A stretch of DNA of 64,000 nucleotides from Clostridiales bacterium (GCA_015243575.1 CP042469.1:62001-126000), one strand, 5' to 3'; shown: positions 31,901-42,277, counted from the stretch's first letter. The notes: generated by a model from the letters alone, not told the origin. Numbers and translations are program-made.

Positions 31901-34900
31901 CAGTTTATACCAATACGGATTTGGAAGTAACTTATGAACCGCTGAAATCCGTACCTGGTGTTGTGGATCTTGTCTGCACCAATCGAATTACCAACGCAAC
32001 AATAACCTACCGGGTAGGCGTCGGTTCCAAACCAGTAACCACCGACTTCATGGAGGGTGAGGCTGCGGCAGTGGCCAAGGGCTGGTCCTTCATGAATAGA
32101 AACGATAATGCTGTCTTTAATGAGTCTGGTTTAACCATAACCACCGAAAGAGGCGCATTCTCCAATATTGATAAACAACCCAAAAATGTGTTCAGGGTTC
32201 CCGGACTCGGGGACTGGGTTGCTCAGACACAGGTGAAATTATCAGCAACCCCAACCGCAAACAACCAGCAGGCAGGACTGATTATATACGATAACGCACA
32301 GAACTATATCCGGTTTGTGTATGAAAGGCCTTCCTCAGGCGGCAACGCGATTCGCGTTTACAACGTGGTAAACGGAGTGCAGACACAATCCAATTCAGCA
32401 ACCTCAGATTCTCAGACCAGCGTGTACTTCCAGATTATAAAGCAGGGTGACACATACACCTTCGTATATTCACTCAATGGTACCACCTGGACGACATTCG
32501 GAACAAACATTATCGCAAACTATGCGTTCCCGCAGATTGGACTGTATGCTAACGGCGGAGATACGGATGCGGCATCCATTTCAGCCACTTATGAGAAACT
32601 TTACATTTTCGATGCAGCAGCTTTGCTTCCGAGGTTGACCTCTTTGAGTGTCAACGGCGCACAGGTAGCCGGATTTGATCCGAATACATTTGTTTATAAT
32701 GTTGAAGTGTCAGAAAGCGCCACTGCGGCACCGGTCCTTGAGGCCACTGCAGATCCTTCCTACACAATCACTTATAATCAGATAAACACTCCAAAAGGCA
32801 CGGCATCTGTTACGGTATCCACACTGGCTGCCAGCGCAACTTATACGGTAAGCTTCAATTCAAATCCTGTATCGGATTACTTTGCAGACGGAACCCTCGG
32901 TTCCAACTGGACGGTTCTCAATGAGAATAAAGCGACCTACTCCGTAGACAAAGGACTGGGCTTAAGGCTTCCGACACAGCGCAACGATATCTACACAAAT
33001 GGCACAGGGTGGGAAAATGTTGTTGTACAGCCAGCCATGGGCAACTGGGAAGTAGTTGCGAAGGTATTCTATCCCAACGTACCGACTGTCAACTATCAAC
33101 AGGCAATGCTTCTGGTATGGCAGGACGATAATAACTACATTAGACTCAACTGCCAGCAGAGTACCCTGACCATTCAACCTGGATGGGAGAACAACGGTGT
33201 GATGGGCGGAGTCAGTGGAGGCAACGCCGTGGCTAGTGCCGACGGTACTGTCACCATTTACTACAGAATCATCAAAGAAGGAACCACATACTCGCTTGCG
33301 TTCTCTCAGGACGGACAAAATTATACCAAACTTGGAAATCCGATCACCGGAGTCAACTTTAAAGATCCTAAGATCGGCATGTTTGCCACACAGAACAGCA
33401 CCGGCAATCAGATGAACACCTACTTCGAATACATGTCGATTACCAACCTCAATGGCGTTCGGCAGATGACGTATCCTGAAATGCTGCAGGATGCAGTTGA
33501 TAACGTAAAAGATTATGTAGCAGCAGGCATTCCGGCGGCCACATCTTCCGACATCGTGTTTAGTAAGCTTCCTCATGGTTACACAATGTCTGTGGAATCC
33601 AGCAATCCGGATGTGATCTCGAATGATGGAAAGATAAACCCGGATGCAGTTGCAAACAAGAGTGCGACGCTAACGGTTACTATTTCTGACGGTACAAGGT
33701 CTGCAGTTTCACAGCCGATTCCCGTAACGGTCAAGTCAGCACTGCCAAAGATGTCTATGACAGGCAGCAGCAGCGTAGAGCCCGAATCGAGCTTTACGGT
33801 AGGACTTGGAATATACAATGTATCCAAAGACGTATATGCCGAAGACTTCACTTTAAGCTTTGACCCTGATGTGTTTGAATATGATACAGCCACCAGTGAC
33901 AACCCCAATGTCAGTGTGCTGGTGAAAGGACCTTCCAATTCAGGGACATTGAGGATCATTGCGGCGAATATCGGGGGAGTCAAAGGAGATACAGATTCCT
34001 TATTGAATGTGAGATTCAAGGTGAAGGATGGGGTCAAAGGTGTTTCCAGCAACATCTCCATTACAAAAGCAAAGCTTGGCGTAATGCCTGAGGGCTCAGT
34101 GGTAACACCGTTACTGGCCAGTAAAACCATCACAGTGGGAACAACCCAAACCGTTGACAGAAGCGAACTGATTGCAGCGCTTCAAGCAGCTCAGAGAGCA
34201 TATGACAACGCAGTGGAAGGAAATGATCCTGGCGAGTATCCTGCAGCAGCAAAAGCTGCGTTCCTTGAAGCAATCAACGAAGCAACAGCAGTCAATGCGA
34301 ATCCCGAAGCTACGCAAGCTGCCGTCGATGCAGCTGCAGCTGCACTGACAACAGCAACAGGCATCTTTGAAAATTCCGTTATACCGCAGCCTGGAGTAGA
34401 CAAGAGCGAACTGATCTCAGCGATCAATGCAGCCCAGGCAGCATACGACAACTCAGTAGAAGGAAATGATCCGGGACAGTATCCTGCACCGGCGAGAGAA
34501 GCATTCCTGACGGCAATCAACGCAGCAAATCTGGTGTACGCGAATCCAGATGCCACACAGGCGGAAGTTAATCGTGAAGTAGAAGCACTGGCAGCAGCGA
34601 AAGTCATCTTTGATGGTTCCGTCGTTCCACAGCCTGGAACTGTTAAAACAGAACTTAAAACTGCAATCGATGATGCTCAGGCACTGTATGACAGAGCTGT
34701 CGTAGGTACAGATAACGGCTGTTACAGGCAGGCAGACAAGAACGTCTTCCAGCTGGCCATAGCCGCTGCGAAGACAGTCTTTGAAAACTTAAGTGCAACG
34801 CAGCAGGAGGTTGACAATGCAACCAGTGCATTGAAGGCAGCCAAAGCAGCCTTTGAGGCCTCTGTGATCACAGAAACAACAGGCGATCTCAACAATAATG

Positions 34901-35058
34901 CATCCATTGATGTAGGAGACCTTGCAATCATAGCATACTACTACGGCGCAAAATTAGGCGACGCAAACTGGGCAGCAGCGAAGATTGCAGATATCAATAA
35001 CGATGGCAAGGTAGACATTGAAGACTTAGCCTTTGTAGCATTAAGAATGCGCGATTAA
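28996..35058 (+). CDS. Secreted GH3 beta-xylosidase-like enzyme with cohesin, FIVAR and dockerin modules
   Basis: A 2020-aa exported glycosidase. Signal peptide ~1-32. GH3 N- and C-domains (~45-690) show KHYVANNSERNRLDG, the predicted nucleophile D304 in GFSGYMTGDCDSV (the xylosidase form of the motif) and PFGYGLSYTNF. A Fn3-like domain (~700-800), a Big-like domain, and two pairs of cadherin-like sandwich plus DUF1349/concanavalin-like modules (~930-1485) follow, probably for carbohydrate binding. A cohesin (~1583-1715), three FIVAR repeats (~1720-1957) and a two-loop dockerin (1960-2020: DLNNNASIDVGDLA, DINNDGKVDIEDLA) end the chain. The ATG follows AAAGGGGG. It likely releases xylose from xylo-oligomers made by the GH10 partners. 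Confidence 0.88.
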   Translation: MHKKSKRILSLSLVLCMCMGLFTVMPVHAVEADAGVTQTPIYMDPSYSYAERAADLVGRMSGTQKGSQMYSQSAPAIVPANLGGGALNVPATTGINGYTWWQEALHGYSLGNCTNSNSYPQNTSVGNTWNPDLYYTEAGYIGDEIRERASKISSGENAGNAVNLTVYSPTVNLHRDPRWGRNEESYSEDPYLMSKMGAAFVQGIQGMDREGNAIKGIRKVNATVKHYVANNSERNRLDGGAETSLRALREYYTAPYRNIIQEADVSSVMQAYSTLNGDPSSWSSYLIETLLRQTYGFSGYMTGDCDSVSTIKRHNFTNPYTGKVLTTVEQLSQAMAHGMDLECSGGYNSGTGTYGSNMANMLAQSVTTDKGKFTENQVDVSLHRLMTARMQTGEWDSNNPYTKAAAERIASQTGSIGWQTPERLKMIDDMNAEAVVMLKNNAPAGSSEKILPLAVPASGEYKVVIVGAWQTNSYLGLYSAGQNNETNRINIQKRIVSNITQMNPGATFTYLTNYGNSTGTASYTITEADQATIAAADAVIVVAGTPESYSKEDGDRTSIVFNNGQATMISNVGKLNPKTIAVMETCGPMQVTQFENDVAAILWSSFLGNRKVGFGDVITGKVNPSGKTTDTWYKTVSDNGESDIPSIYDYDLYPSEGKQGRTYMYFTGTPSYPFGYGLSYTNFDYSNLTINNGADETSRFDANDTISVSFDVTNTGTVKGKETTQLYVAQPNAPAELMRPIKRLQGFDKIELEPNETKTVTMEVKIPDLAYYNEASDRFIVDTGAYEIQVGRSSTDVPLKGTLNVSGAMTVVPEVVTAKPSQPGDEVLGVEERLIFDKGVTVDPKLTVAMNDESLWGYIIKQQSSHVKKKTTTPFPEGMTFSYSSNRPEVVSVNDGVIKTEAPGVATITATATYNGESASVEFVVYVVSTPYLNDIKVDGVSIPGFKPDKTNYSVVLPSDATNIPNIEPVYTNTDLEVTYEPLKSVPGVVDLVCTNRITNATITYRVGVGSKPVTTDFMEGEAAAVAKGWSFMNRNDNAVFNESGLTITTERGAFSNIDKQPKNVFRVPGLGDWVAQTQVKLSATPTANNQQAGLIIYDNAQNYIRFVYERPSSGGNAIRVYNVVNGVQTQSNSATSDSQTSVYFQIIKQGDTYTFVYSLNGTTWTTFGTNIIANYAFPQIGLYANGGDTDAASISATYEKLYIFDAAALLPRLTSLSVNGAQVAGFDPNTFVYNVEVSESATAAPVLEATADPSYTITYNQINTPKGTASVTVSTLAASATYTVSFNSNPVSDYFADGTLGSNWTVLNENKATYSVDKGLGLRLPTQRNDIYTNGTGWENVVVQPAMGNWEVVAKVFYPNVPTVNYQQAMLLVWQDDNNYIRLNCQQSTLTIQPGWENNGVMGGVSGGNAVASADGTVTIYYRIIKEGTTYSLAFSQDGQNYTKLGNPITGVNFKDPKIGMFATQNSTGNQMNTYFEYMSITNLNGVRQMTYPEMLQDAVDNVKDYVAAGIPAATSSDIVFSKLPHGYTMSVESSNPDVISNDGKINPDAVANKSATLTVTISDGTRSAVSQPIPVTVKSALPKMSMTGSSSVEPESSFTVGLGIYNVSKDVYAEDFTLSFDPDVFEYDTATSDNPNVSVLVKGPSNSGTLRIIAANIGGVKGDTDSLLNVRFKVKDGVKGVSSNISITKAKLGVMPEGSVVTPLLASKTITVGTTQTVDRSELIAALQAAQRAYDNAVEGNDPGEYPAAAKAAFLEAINEATAVNANPEATQAAVDAAAAALTTATGIFENSVIPQPGVDKSELISAINAAQAAYDNSVEGNDPGQYPAPAREAFLTAINAANLVYANPDATQAEVNREVEALAAAKVIFDGSVVPQPGTVKTELKTAIDDAQALYDRAVVGTDNGCYRQADKNVFQLAIAAAKTVFENLSATQQEVDNATSALKAAKAAFEASVITETTGDLNNNASIDVGDLAIIAYYYGAKLGDANWAAAKIADINNDGKVDIEDLAFVALRMRD

Positions 35059-35073
35059 TCCACATAACAGCAT

Positions 35074-35101
35074 TGAGGCAGGGCTGTTTGGCCCTGCCTC
35101 A
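35074..35101 (+). terminator. Perfect stem-loop after the GH3 gene
   Basis: TGAGGCAGGGC and GCCCTGCCTCA pair over 11 bp around a 6-nt loop, 15 bp past the stop. No T-run follows, so it may be a processing or mRNA-stabilising hairpin that still allows read-through into the xylanase gene. Confidence 0.7.
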
Positions 35102-35148
35102 AATAAATAAAGATGTGATTATTAAACAAATGGAAGAGGTGCAAATGA

Positions 35149-38100
35149 ATGGTTAAAAAAGTAATTTCAATATTCTTGGTCGTTGCAATGATGATGACCA
35201 TGATGATCCAACCTGTTTTTGCAACATACCAGCCGGAGCTCCCATCTCTTTATCAGACGTTCAATAAGTATTTCATGTTTGGTTCCTTTCAGGGGATGAG
35301 CAGCTTCTTTGGGAGCAATGCGGATCAAAGAAACATGCTTCAGCATCATTACAACAGCTGGAGCCCGTCCAATGAATTCAAACCGTCTAATTTGCTCAAT
35401 CTGAGCACCGCAGCTTCAAATTACACTACTGTTTATAATGAAGTAAACGCTGACGGTGTTATTGATGAAGCTGAGAGCGCGCGACTTTACGCCGCCAATA
35501 CTACTCTTGTTCTTGGTTCAACCAGTTCACAGCTGTCCTTCTTAAAACAGGTCCAGGATTTAAACAAAACCCGTGGACCCGAAGATCAGGTCAAGGTAAA
35601 AGCCCATACACTGTTTTGGCATAACCTTGGTCAACAGCCAGAGGCATTTTTCCGTGTAGGTTTTTCAAACTCCAATGGATGGGCAAGCAAGGAAGTAATG
35701 CTGGATCGGATTGATTCGTATATTAAGCTGGTGTTTGAAAGGTTTGAACCTTATAAAGACGTACTGTATTCATGGGATGTAGTCAATGAATCAATTGATG
35801 ACTTCTCTGGATTTATCCGCAATGAGAATGACTATCAGGAAGGCCGCTGGGGCCGTATCTTTAAAAGACCTGATATTACCGACAAAGATGCCAGACTATA
35901 TGAGGAAGCAGTTTGGGTACGTCAGGCATTTAAATCAGCAGCAAAGTATAACAACCAGTACAACTTAGGGTTGACTCTTGTCTACAATGACTTCTTCGAT
36001 GCAGACAAAGACTATGAACCTAAGCTCAGTGCCACCATCAAAATGCTTGAGCCCATCTACGAGCAGATGAAGAAGGACGGTGTCACCTTTGTTGTGGGTA
36101 TGCAAAACAGGAATGCCACTTCACTGGATCTGGATGTCTTTAAGGATATGTACAATCGGTTCTCCGCAGTATGCGACGAGTTCCAAACCACAGAGTCAGA
36201 CACGCGTTCCGACCTTGTGGCCAATCCTAATTACAGCAGAGATGTATTGCCGTATTACCTGCCGGATGGAACAAAAAATCCGGAATGGACTTATACCAAA
36301 TGGCAAAATACACCCAATGCACATGTGGCACTGGTTCGAAACGGCTGGACCGCTGCAATGGGAAATAACACAGCAATTATGAAAGAACAGGCAGACTGGC
36401 AGGCAGATCAGTTTGACTTCCTTCTGGAGAACAGTAAGGGCAATGGCGGCAAACTTGCGATGTATGCCTTCGACGGTTTGACTGATTCCCAAACCTTTAA
36501 TTCAAACAAGGGCGCCCATATCTTCATGGCAGGTGACAATGCAGGAAATACAGACTATACTGCAAAAATGTCCTATTATGCCATGATCGGCAGTGTGGCA
36601 CGATTTGAATTGAAAAAACAGCTGCAAAATCTTCCTGATGATTCTTCAATGGATATTTATACACCTGACAGCTGGAGCAGATATACGGCAGCAAAGCAAG
36701 CAGCCAGTGATATCTTAAACGTAAGGATCTATGATTTAAATGCTGTAAATAATGTGAAAAATGCTGCAAGTGCATTGACTGCAGCGGTAGAGGAGTTGAC
36801 AGATCTCTCTGTATCCTTGAGTGATATCAAGGTGAATGGTACGTCATTAACTGGTTTTGCTCCAGGAACACGCGTTTATAATGCAGCGATCCCTGTGGGC
36901 GTACTTCCTGAGGTTACGGCAACGGCTGCAGATCCTGCCGCAAAGATTGCAATAGTGCAGGCGGAGGGGCTTCCCGGCAAGGCTACGATTAACGTCACTT
37001 CAAGTGATGACTCGAAGCATAATACCTATACAATCAACTTTAACGTTGACACAACATTAAGCAGTCTAAAAGTAGATGGTATTGATGTCAGCGGATTCAG
37101 CCCGAATACTTTTACTTACAATCTGGTTGTTCCCTATGGGTCGAAGCCGGAGGTTACGGCAACCTCAAGCGATCCTGGCGTCTTGGTTAACATCAGCCAG
37201 GTTGATGGAGTGCCGGGGCAGGCGATAATCGATGTTTCACAGGCAAGCGTAAAAACAACATATACCATCAACTTCAATGTGGATTCTTCCCTGAAAAGTC
37301 TCAAGGTAAACGGAGTTACTGTCAGCGGATTCACTTCGGGTATCTATACCTATAACGTATACGTTCCTGAGGGTGTTAGCCCTGTGACTGTTGCGGTGCC
37401 GAATGATCTTAATGCGCCGATTTCCACTGTTCAGGCGGATACTGTTCCTGGAAAGGCGGTCATAACGGTTGGGACAGGGAGCGCGCAGCTGGTCTATACG
37501 GTGAACTTCAGCAATAGTGCGTCTTCCAGCGATGAATTCAGCAAAGCTGCATTAAATACTTCACTCTGGCATTGGGTAAATGAAGATCCATCAACATGGA
37601 GCCTTACTTCAAACCCAGGATACATGACAATCAGCCCGAGAGCAGGAGATATTTACGGTTCGGGATCCACAGATGCAAAGAACATTCTGCTTCAGAATGC
37701 GCCGGGAGACTGGACCATAGAAACCAAGCTTCAATGCTCAGTAAGACCGCATGCGGCTTACCAGCAGGGAGGCATTATCGCCTACCAGGATATGGATAAT
37801 TATATCAAGCTGGATTGGGAATCAACCAGCTCAACCAATACCATTATTCAGGTCTGCAGGGAGGTAGGCGGATCGGCAACCTCAAGCAATGTGAACGGAA
37901 GTGTCGTGGGCAGTGACAATACACTCTGGCTGAGAATGGTTAAGAGCGGCAATGTATACACGACTTACTACTCCACAAACGGAACCAATTTTACTCAGCT
38001 CGGAACAAGTTATACCCTTAATTTTAAAAATGTTCAGGCAGGATTGATTGCGATCAACGGTTCGGGGACCAATACCGATCTGGATGTGAAGTTTGATTAC

Positions 38101-39411
38101 TTCCACAGCAGCGCGAATATATTTGTTCCGCTTCCAGCGGATAAGGAAGCTTTGACCTCATTGATTGATCAAGCGAAGGCACTGAATGAGCTCCATTATA
38201 CAATAGAGACATGGGCAAATCTGCAGACTGCATTGAATGATGCGATTGCGAAAAAAGATGATCCGGCAGCTTCACAGACTGATGTGAATACAGCAGCTAC
38301 GAACCTGCAGGCGGCGATCGGTGCTCTGGTACACAGAGCTGCGGCAACGAGCCTCACGGGAAGTGACCGCGTTCAGCCCCAATCAAGCTTTGTAGTAGGA
38401 ATAGGACTTAATAACATATCACAAGATGTATATGCAGAGGACATCTCGTTAAGCTTTGATCCGGAAGTATTTGAATATGATACGGTTACCAGTGAGAACC
38501 CGAACATCAGTATCCTCACAAAAGAACCGTCTGCTACAGGAACTTTGAGGATCGTCGCCGCAAATATCGGCGGAGTAAAAGCAGATGTCGAGTCCCTGAT
38601 AAATGTGGGCTTCAAGGTAAAAGCAGGTGTGAAAGATGTTACAAGCAGCATCTCTATTACAAAAGCGAAGCTTGGTATCATGCCGGAGGGAACGGTGGTT
38701 CAGCCGCTGCTAGCCAGCAAGACCATTACCGTCGAGGCCGCACAAACCGTAGACAAGAGCGCATTGATTGCAGCGATCAATGCAGCGCAGGAAGCATATG
38801 ACAACGCAGCAGTCGGAAATGATCCCGGTCAGTATCCTGCTGCCGCAAAAGAAGCCTTCCTGACGGCAATCAATGCTGCGAATCTGGTCTATGCAAATCC
38901 TGATGCGACACAGGCGGAAGTCAATCGTGAAGTAGAAGCACTAGCGGCTGCAAGAACCATTTTCGATGGCTCCGTAATTCCACAGCCCGACACAGACAAG
39001 ACGGAACTGAAAGCTGCAATAGATGATGCTCAGGCCCTGTATGACAGAGCTGTAGTTGGTACAGCGGACGGCAATTACAGGCAGGCTGATAAAAACGTCT
39101 TCCAGCTGGCCATTGCCGCAGCTAAAGAAGTATTTGATAATTCGGGCGCAAGCCAAGAAGCTATTGACAATGCCACCAGTACGCTGAAATCAGCCAAAGC
39201 TGCTTTTGAGGCTTCCGTAATCACGGCAACAACAGGAGATCTCAACAATTCTGCAACAATTGATGTAGGAGACCTTGCAATTATTGCATACTACTATGGT
39301 GCAAAACTCGGCGACGAAAACTGGGCATCAGCGAAGATTGCAGATATCAATAATGACGGTAAGGTAGACATTGAAGATTTGGCCTTCGTAGCGTTAAGAA
39401 TGCTCGATTGA
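35149..39411 (+). CDS. Secreted GH10 endo-xylanase with cohesin, FIVAR and dockerin modules
   Basis: A 1420-aa exported enzyme that cuts the xylan backbone. Signal peptide ~1-26. The GH10 barrel spans ~30-490, with acid/base E214 in YSWDVVNES and predicted nucleophile E349 in QTTESDTRSD. A FIVAR-like helical stretch (~500-555), three cadherin-like sandwich repeats (~558-790: DIKVNGTSLTGFAPG, SLKVDGIDVSGFSPN, SLKVNGVTVSGFTSG) and a DUF1349-like jelly-roll (~790-1000) follow. A FIVAR, a cohesin (~1066-1195), two FIVARs and a dockerin (1361-1420) complete it. The C-terminal third is closely related to that of the GH3 protein, so both should enter the same complex. Confidence 0.9.
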   Translation: MVKKVISIFLVVAMMMTMMIQPVFATYQPELPSLYQTFNKYFMFGSFQGMSSFFGSNADQRNMLQHHYNSWSPSNEFKPSNLLNLSTAASNYTTVYNEVNADGVIDEAESARLYAANTTLVLGSTSSQLSFLKQVQDLNKTRGPEDQVKVKAHTLFWHNLGQQPEAFFRVGFSNSNGWASKEVMLDRIDSYIKLVFERFEPYKDVLYSWDVVNESIDDFSGFIRNENDYQEGRWGRIFKRPDITDKDARLYEEAVWVRQAFKSAAKYNNQYNLGLTLVYNDFFDADKDYEPKLSATIKMLEPIYEQMKKDGVTFVVGMQNRNATSLDLDVFKDMYNRFSAVCDEFQTTESDTRSDLVANPNYSRDVLPYYLPDGTKNPEWTYTKWQNTPNAHVALVRNGWTAAMGNNTAIMKEQADWQADQFDFLLENSKGNGGKLAMYAFDGLTDSQTFNSNKGAHIFMAGDNAGNTDYTAKMSYYAMIGSVARFELKKQLQNLPDDSSMDIYTPDSWSRYTAAKQAASDILNVRIYDLNAVNNVKNAASALTAAVEELTDLSVSLSDIKVNGTSLTGFAPGTRVYNAAIPVGVLPEVTATAADPAAKIAIVQAEGLPGKATINVTSSDDSKHNTYTINFNVDTTLSSLKVDGIDVSGFSPNTFTYNLVVPYGSKPEVTATSSDPGVLVNISQVDGVPGQAIIDVSQASVKTTYTINFNVDSSLKSLKVNGVTVSGFTSGIYTYNVYVPEGVSPVTVAVPNDLNAPISTVQADTVPGKAVITVGTGSAQLVYTVNFSNSASSSDEFSKAALNTSLWHWVNEDPSTWSLTSNPGYMTISPRAGDIYGSGSTDAKNILLQNAPGDWTIETKLQCSVRPHAAYQQGGIIAYQDMDNYIKLDWESTSSTNTIIQVCREVGGSATSSNVNGSVVGSDNTLWLRMVKSGNVYTTYYSTNGTNFTQLGTSYTLNFKNVQAGLIAINGSGTNTDLDVKFDYFHSSANIFVPLPADKEALTSLIDQAKALNELHYTIETWANLQTALNDAIAKKDDPAASQTDVNTAATNLQAAIGALVHRAAATSLTGSDRVQPQSSFVVGIGLNNISQDVYAEDISLSFDPEVFEYDTVTSENPNISILTKEPSATGTLRIVAANIGGVKADVESLINVGFKVKAGVKDVTSSISITKAKLGIMPEGTVVQPLLASKTITVEAAQTVDKSALIAAINAAQEAYDNAAVGNDPGQYPAAAKEAFLTAINAANLVYANPDATQAEVNREVEALAAARTIFDGSVIPQPDTDKTELKAAIDDAQALYDRAVVGTADGNYRQADKNVFQLAIAAAKEVFDNSGASQEAIDNATSTLKSAKAAFEASVITATTGDLNNSATIDVGDLAIIAYYYGAKLGDENWASAKIADINNDGKVDIEDLAFVALRMLD

Positions 39412-39430
39412 TCAAAATAATCAGGGGATT

Positions 39431-39458
39431 GGGATTGGAAACTTAGGTTTCCTTTCCC
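39431..39458 (+). terminator. Intergenic stem-loop A of the xylanosome cluster
   Basis: GGGATTGGAAAC and GTTTCCTTTCCC pair around a 4-nt loop with one symmetrical 2x2 internal loop. The structure lies 19 bp past the first GH10 stop and matches stem-loop B at 42278-42304 in shape and sequence. A downstream GGGCTCCCCGG segment extends the similarity. It may adjust mRNA stability between genes of one transcript. Confidence 0.6.
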
Positions 39459-39510
39459 GGGCTCCCCGGCAACGATTGGTATCACTTCTGGTTATTAAGG
39501 AGGATAAGGA

Positions 39511-42258
39511 ATGATAAAACGCAAACGTAAGACAGTGTTGATGCTTATCATCAGCCTCTGCCTGAGCCTGTTTGGAAGTCTTTGCTTTCCCGCAAGTGTT
39601 TCGGCGTATGACTATAGTCTGCCATCCTTGTGGCAAGAGTATGAAGACTACTTCATCATCGGTACCTTTGGCAACTGGAATACTACCCATTCCAAGTACC
39701 ACTACCGCTACTCCAGCTTTGCTAACGACCTGAAGCTGGATGCCCAGATTGGCGGCACTGCTACCGGTAATAATACCCCCTCCCAGAATGAATACAATAG
39801 GCGTGTTGCTGAAATCAATGCTGACACCAGCCTGAGCGATGCGGAGAAGGCGCAGTTAATCGAGGAAGCCAACCGCAATGTGGTGCTGAGTGCCAACCCA
39901 AATAGTATCCGATTGCTGAATGAAATCAGAGCGTATAACGCAACTGTTTCCGAGCGGGATAAGAAGAAGATCCGTGCCCATGTCTTGGTGTGGCATGGCG
40001 GCCAGCAGCCCATGTACTTTTTCTGCGACGGTTTTAACTACAGCGGCAATACTACAACCGCCAACTGGGCTAGCCCTGAAACCATGCTTGCGCGTTTGGA
40101 TAATTATATTCAGAAGATGATGGAGCGGTATGCTCCTTATAATGACATCATCTACTCCTGGGATGTGGTCAATGAAGGTCTCGATGACTACACCGGTCAG
40201 GTGCGCAACATGGATGATCCCCTCACTCAAAGCGGCCAATGGGGCAATATCTTTCGTAGGACAGATTTAAACGATCCTGGGGAGGAAGACCAGCGGCTGT
40301 ATGAGGAATCTGTGTACATTCGCAAGGCCTTTGAATCTGCTCGTAAGTACTCCAATCTATATGGTGCGGACTGGACACTGTATTATAACGACTTCCAGGA
40401 CAGCAATAAGCCCTACGAACCCAAAATGAGTCAGACCATTAAAATGCTCAAGCCTATATACGAGGCCGGCAACATTGACGGTTATGGTATGCAGGGCCGC
40501 CTGGCTACGGCATATCCGTCCATCGATTTACTTCGGCAGCAAATAGAGCTTGGCTTGACAGTGGCTGACGAGATATCGATTACCGAGGCGGATATTCGCA
40601 GTGATTTTATGCCCAATCCTGATTGGGATCCCTCCAAGCCTGCTGAACCTACAGGGGATAGCACGGAGACCAATACCTATGATGTCAGAAATGGCCCGGC
40701 AATCAGAAGAGATGGCTGGGGCCGCATGAATCAGGATGGATGGACCAGAGACAAGGCCCTTGAAATTGCTATGCGTGAGGATATCCAACGCGAGCAGGCT
40801 GATTACACGGCAGATCTCATGGACCTCCTAATCGAGTATAAGGATAAGTTCGTGGTCATGCAATGGGACGGTTCAAGCGACCGCAGTACCTTCAACAGCT
40901 ACAAGGGCGCTCACCTGTGGGGGGGTGTGACAGGCAATCCTGAGAAGATGTCCTATTTTGCCTTCATCGGTGCGCCTAACCGAGATAAACTGAAGAATGC
41001 TCTTCAGACAGGTCCGACTGACAATATGGCAGGCAACTATCCTGCTCAGCTATGGGCTGCTTATCAGGAGGCTAAGGCTATTGCGGAGCCTCTCGTGAAC
41101 AAGAGAATCTACGATATCAATGGTGTCAATGCGGTTAAGGAAGCTCTTGCAAATCTCAACAGCACGATCGGTGCACTTAACAGTGCATGCAGACTGAGCC
41201 TGGACGGAAGCAGCAGCGTACAGCCCGGATCGACCTTTACGGTAGGAGTTGGACTTTATAATATCTCACAGGATGTTTATGCGGAAGAACTCACAATGAA
41301 CTTTGACCCTGAAGTATTTGTATATGATACCGTAACCGGTGCAGACCCGAATAAAAGCGTTCTTGTAAAGGATCCATCTGTCTCAGGGACTTTGCGGATC
41401 GTGGCAGCAAATATCGGAGGAGTAAAAGGTGATAACGCGCCTCTTCTGGGTGTGGGCTTCAAAGTAAAGGATGGGGTTGCCGATGTATCAAGCTCCATTT
41501 CCATTACGAGTGCAAAGCTCGGTATCATGCCGGAAGGAGCGGTGATACAACCAACATTAGCCAGTAAAACAATTGCGGTGGGAACTGCTCAAACCGTAGA
41601 CAAGAGCGGACTGATTGCAGCAATTGATGCGGCTCAGGCAGCATATGACAATGCTGTAGTAGGAACTGCTCCCGGTCAATATCCTGCTTCTGCAAAAGCT
41701 GCATTCCTTGAAGCAATCAACGAAGCAAGTGCAGTGAATACGAATCCCGATGCCACACAGGCTGATGTCAATACGGCTGTATCAGCACTTACAGAAGCAA
41801 AAGCCATTTTTGACGGTTCGGTGATTCCAGATCCAGGCACAGACAAGAGAGCATTGAAAGAGGCAATCGATGCAGCCCAATCACTGTATGACAGCGCTGT
41901 TGTTGGAACACAAAATGGTTGCTACAGATTAGCCGACAAGATTACCTTCCAGCTTTCAATTGCTGCAGCCAATTCAGTATTTTCAAATATTAATGCAAGC
42001 CAGGAAGATATTGATCACGCCACTAGCGCACTGCTTGCAGCAAAAGCAGTCTTTGAGGCTTCGGTAATCACAGATAGAACAGGAGATATCAACCATTCCA
42101 CTGGTATTGATGTGGGAGACCTTGCAATCATTGCATACTATTACGGCGCAATAATCGGCGACGAAAATTGGGAAGCCGCGAAGATTGCAGATATCAACAA
42201 CGACGGTAAGGTAGACATTGAAGATTTAGCCTTTGTAGCGCTCCGAATGCGCGTTTAA
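39511..42258 (+). CDS. Secreted GH10 endo-xylanase (shorter) with cohesin, FIVAR and dockerin modules
   Basis: A 915-aa exported xylanase. Signal peptide ~1-32 (ending PASVSA). The GH10 barrel covers ~35-500, with acid/base E222 in YSWDVVNEG and nucleophile E359 in ISITEADIRSD. A FIVAR-like helical region (~505-556) leads to the cohesin (~560-692), two FIVAR repeats (~697-856) and the dockerin (~858-915: DINHSTGIDVGDLA, DINNDGKVDIEDLA). Unlike the neighbouring xylanase it has no cadherin-like or DUF1349-like modules, so it probably acts on more soluble xylan. AAGGAGGATAAGGA precedes the ATG. Confidence 0.9.
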   Translation: MIKRKRKTVLMLIISLCLSLFGSLCFPASVSAYDYSLPSLWQEYEDYFIIGTFGNWNTTHSKYHYRYSSFANDLKLDAQIGGTATGNNTPSQNEYNRRVAEINADTSLSDAEKAQLIEEANRNVVLSANPNSIRLLNEIRAYNATVSERDKKKIRAHVLVWHGGQQPMYFFCDGFNYSGNTTTANWASPETMLARLDNYIQKMMERYAPYNDIIYSWDVVNEGLDDYTGQVRNMDDPLTQSGQWGNIFRRTDLNDPGEEDQRLYEESVYIRKAFESARKYSNLYGADWTLYYNDFQDSNKPYEPKMSQTIKMLKPIYEAGNIDGYGMQGRLATAYPSIDLLRQQIELGLTVADEISITEADIRSDFMPNPDWDPSKPAEPTGDSTETNTYDVRNGPAIRRDGWGRMNQDGWTRDKALEIAMREDIQREQADYTADLMDLLIEYKDKFVVMQWDGSSDRSTFNSYKGAHLWGGVTGNPEKMSYFAFIGAPNRDKLKNALQTGPTDNMAGNYPAQLWAAYQEAKAIAEPLVNKRIYDINGVNAVKEALANLNSTIGALNSACRLSLDGSSSVQPGSTFTVGVGLYNISQDVYAEELTMNFDPEVFVYDTVTGADPNKSVLVKDPSVSGTLRIVAANIGGVKGDNAPLLGVGFKVKDGVADVSSSISITSAKLGIMPEGAVIQPTLASKTIAVGTAQTVDKSGLIAAIDAAQAAYDNAVVGTAPGQYPASAKAAFLEAINEASAVNTNPDATQADVNTAVSALTEAKAIFDGSVIPDPGTDKRALKEAIDAAQSLYDSAVVGTQNGCYRLADKITFQLSIAAANSVFSNINASQEDIDHATSALLAAKAVFEASVITDRTGDINHSTGIDVGDLAIIAYYYGAIIGDENWEAAKIADINNDGKVDIEDLAFVALRMRV

Positions 42259-42277
42259 TTAAAACTGATAGGGATGT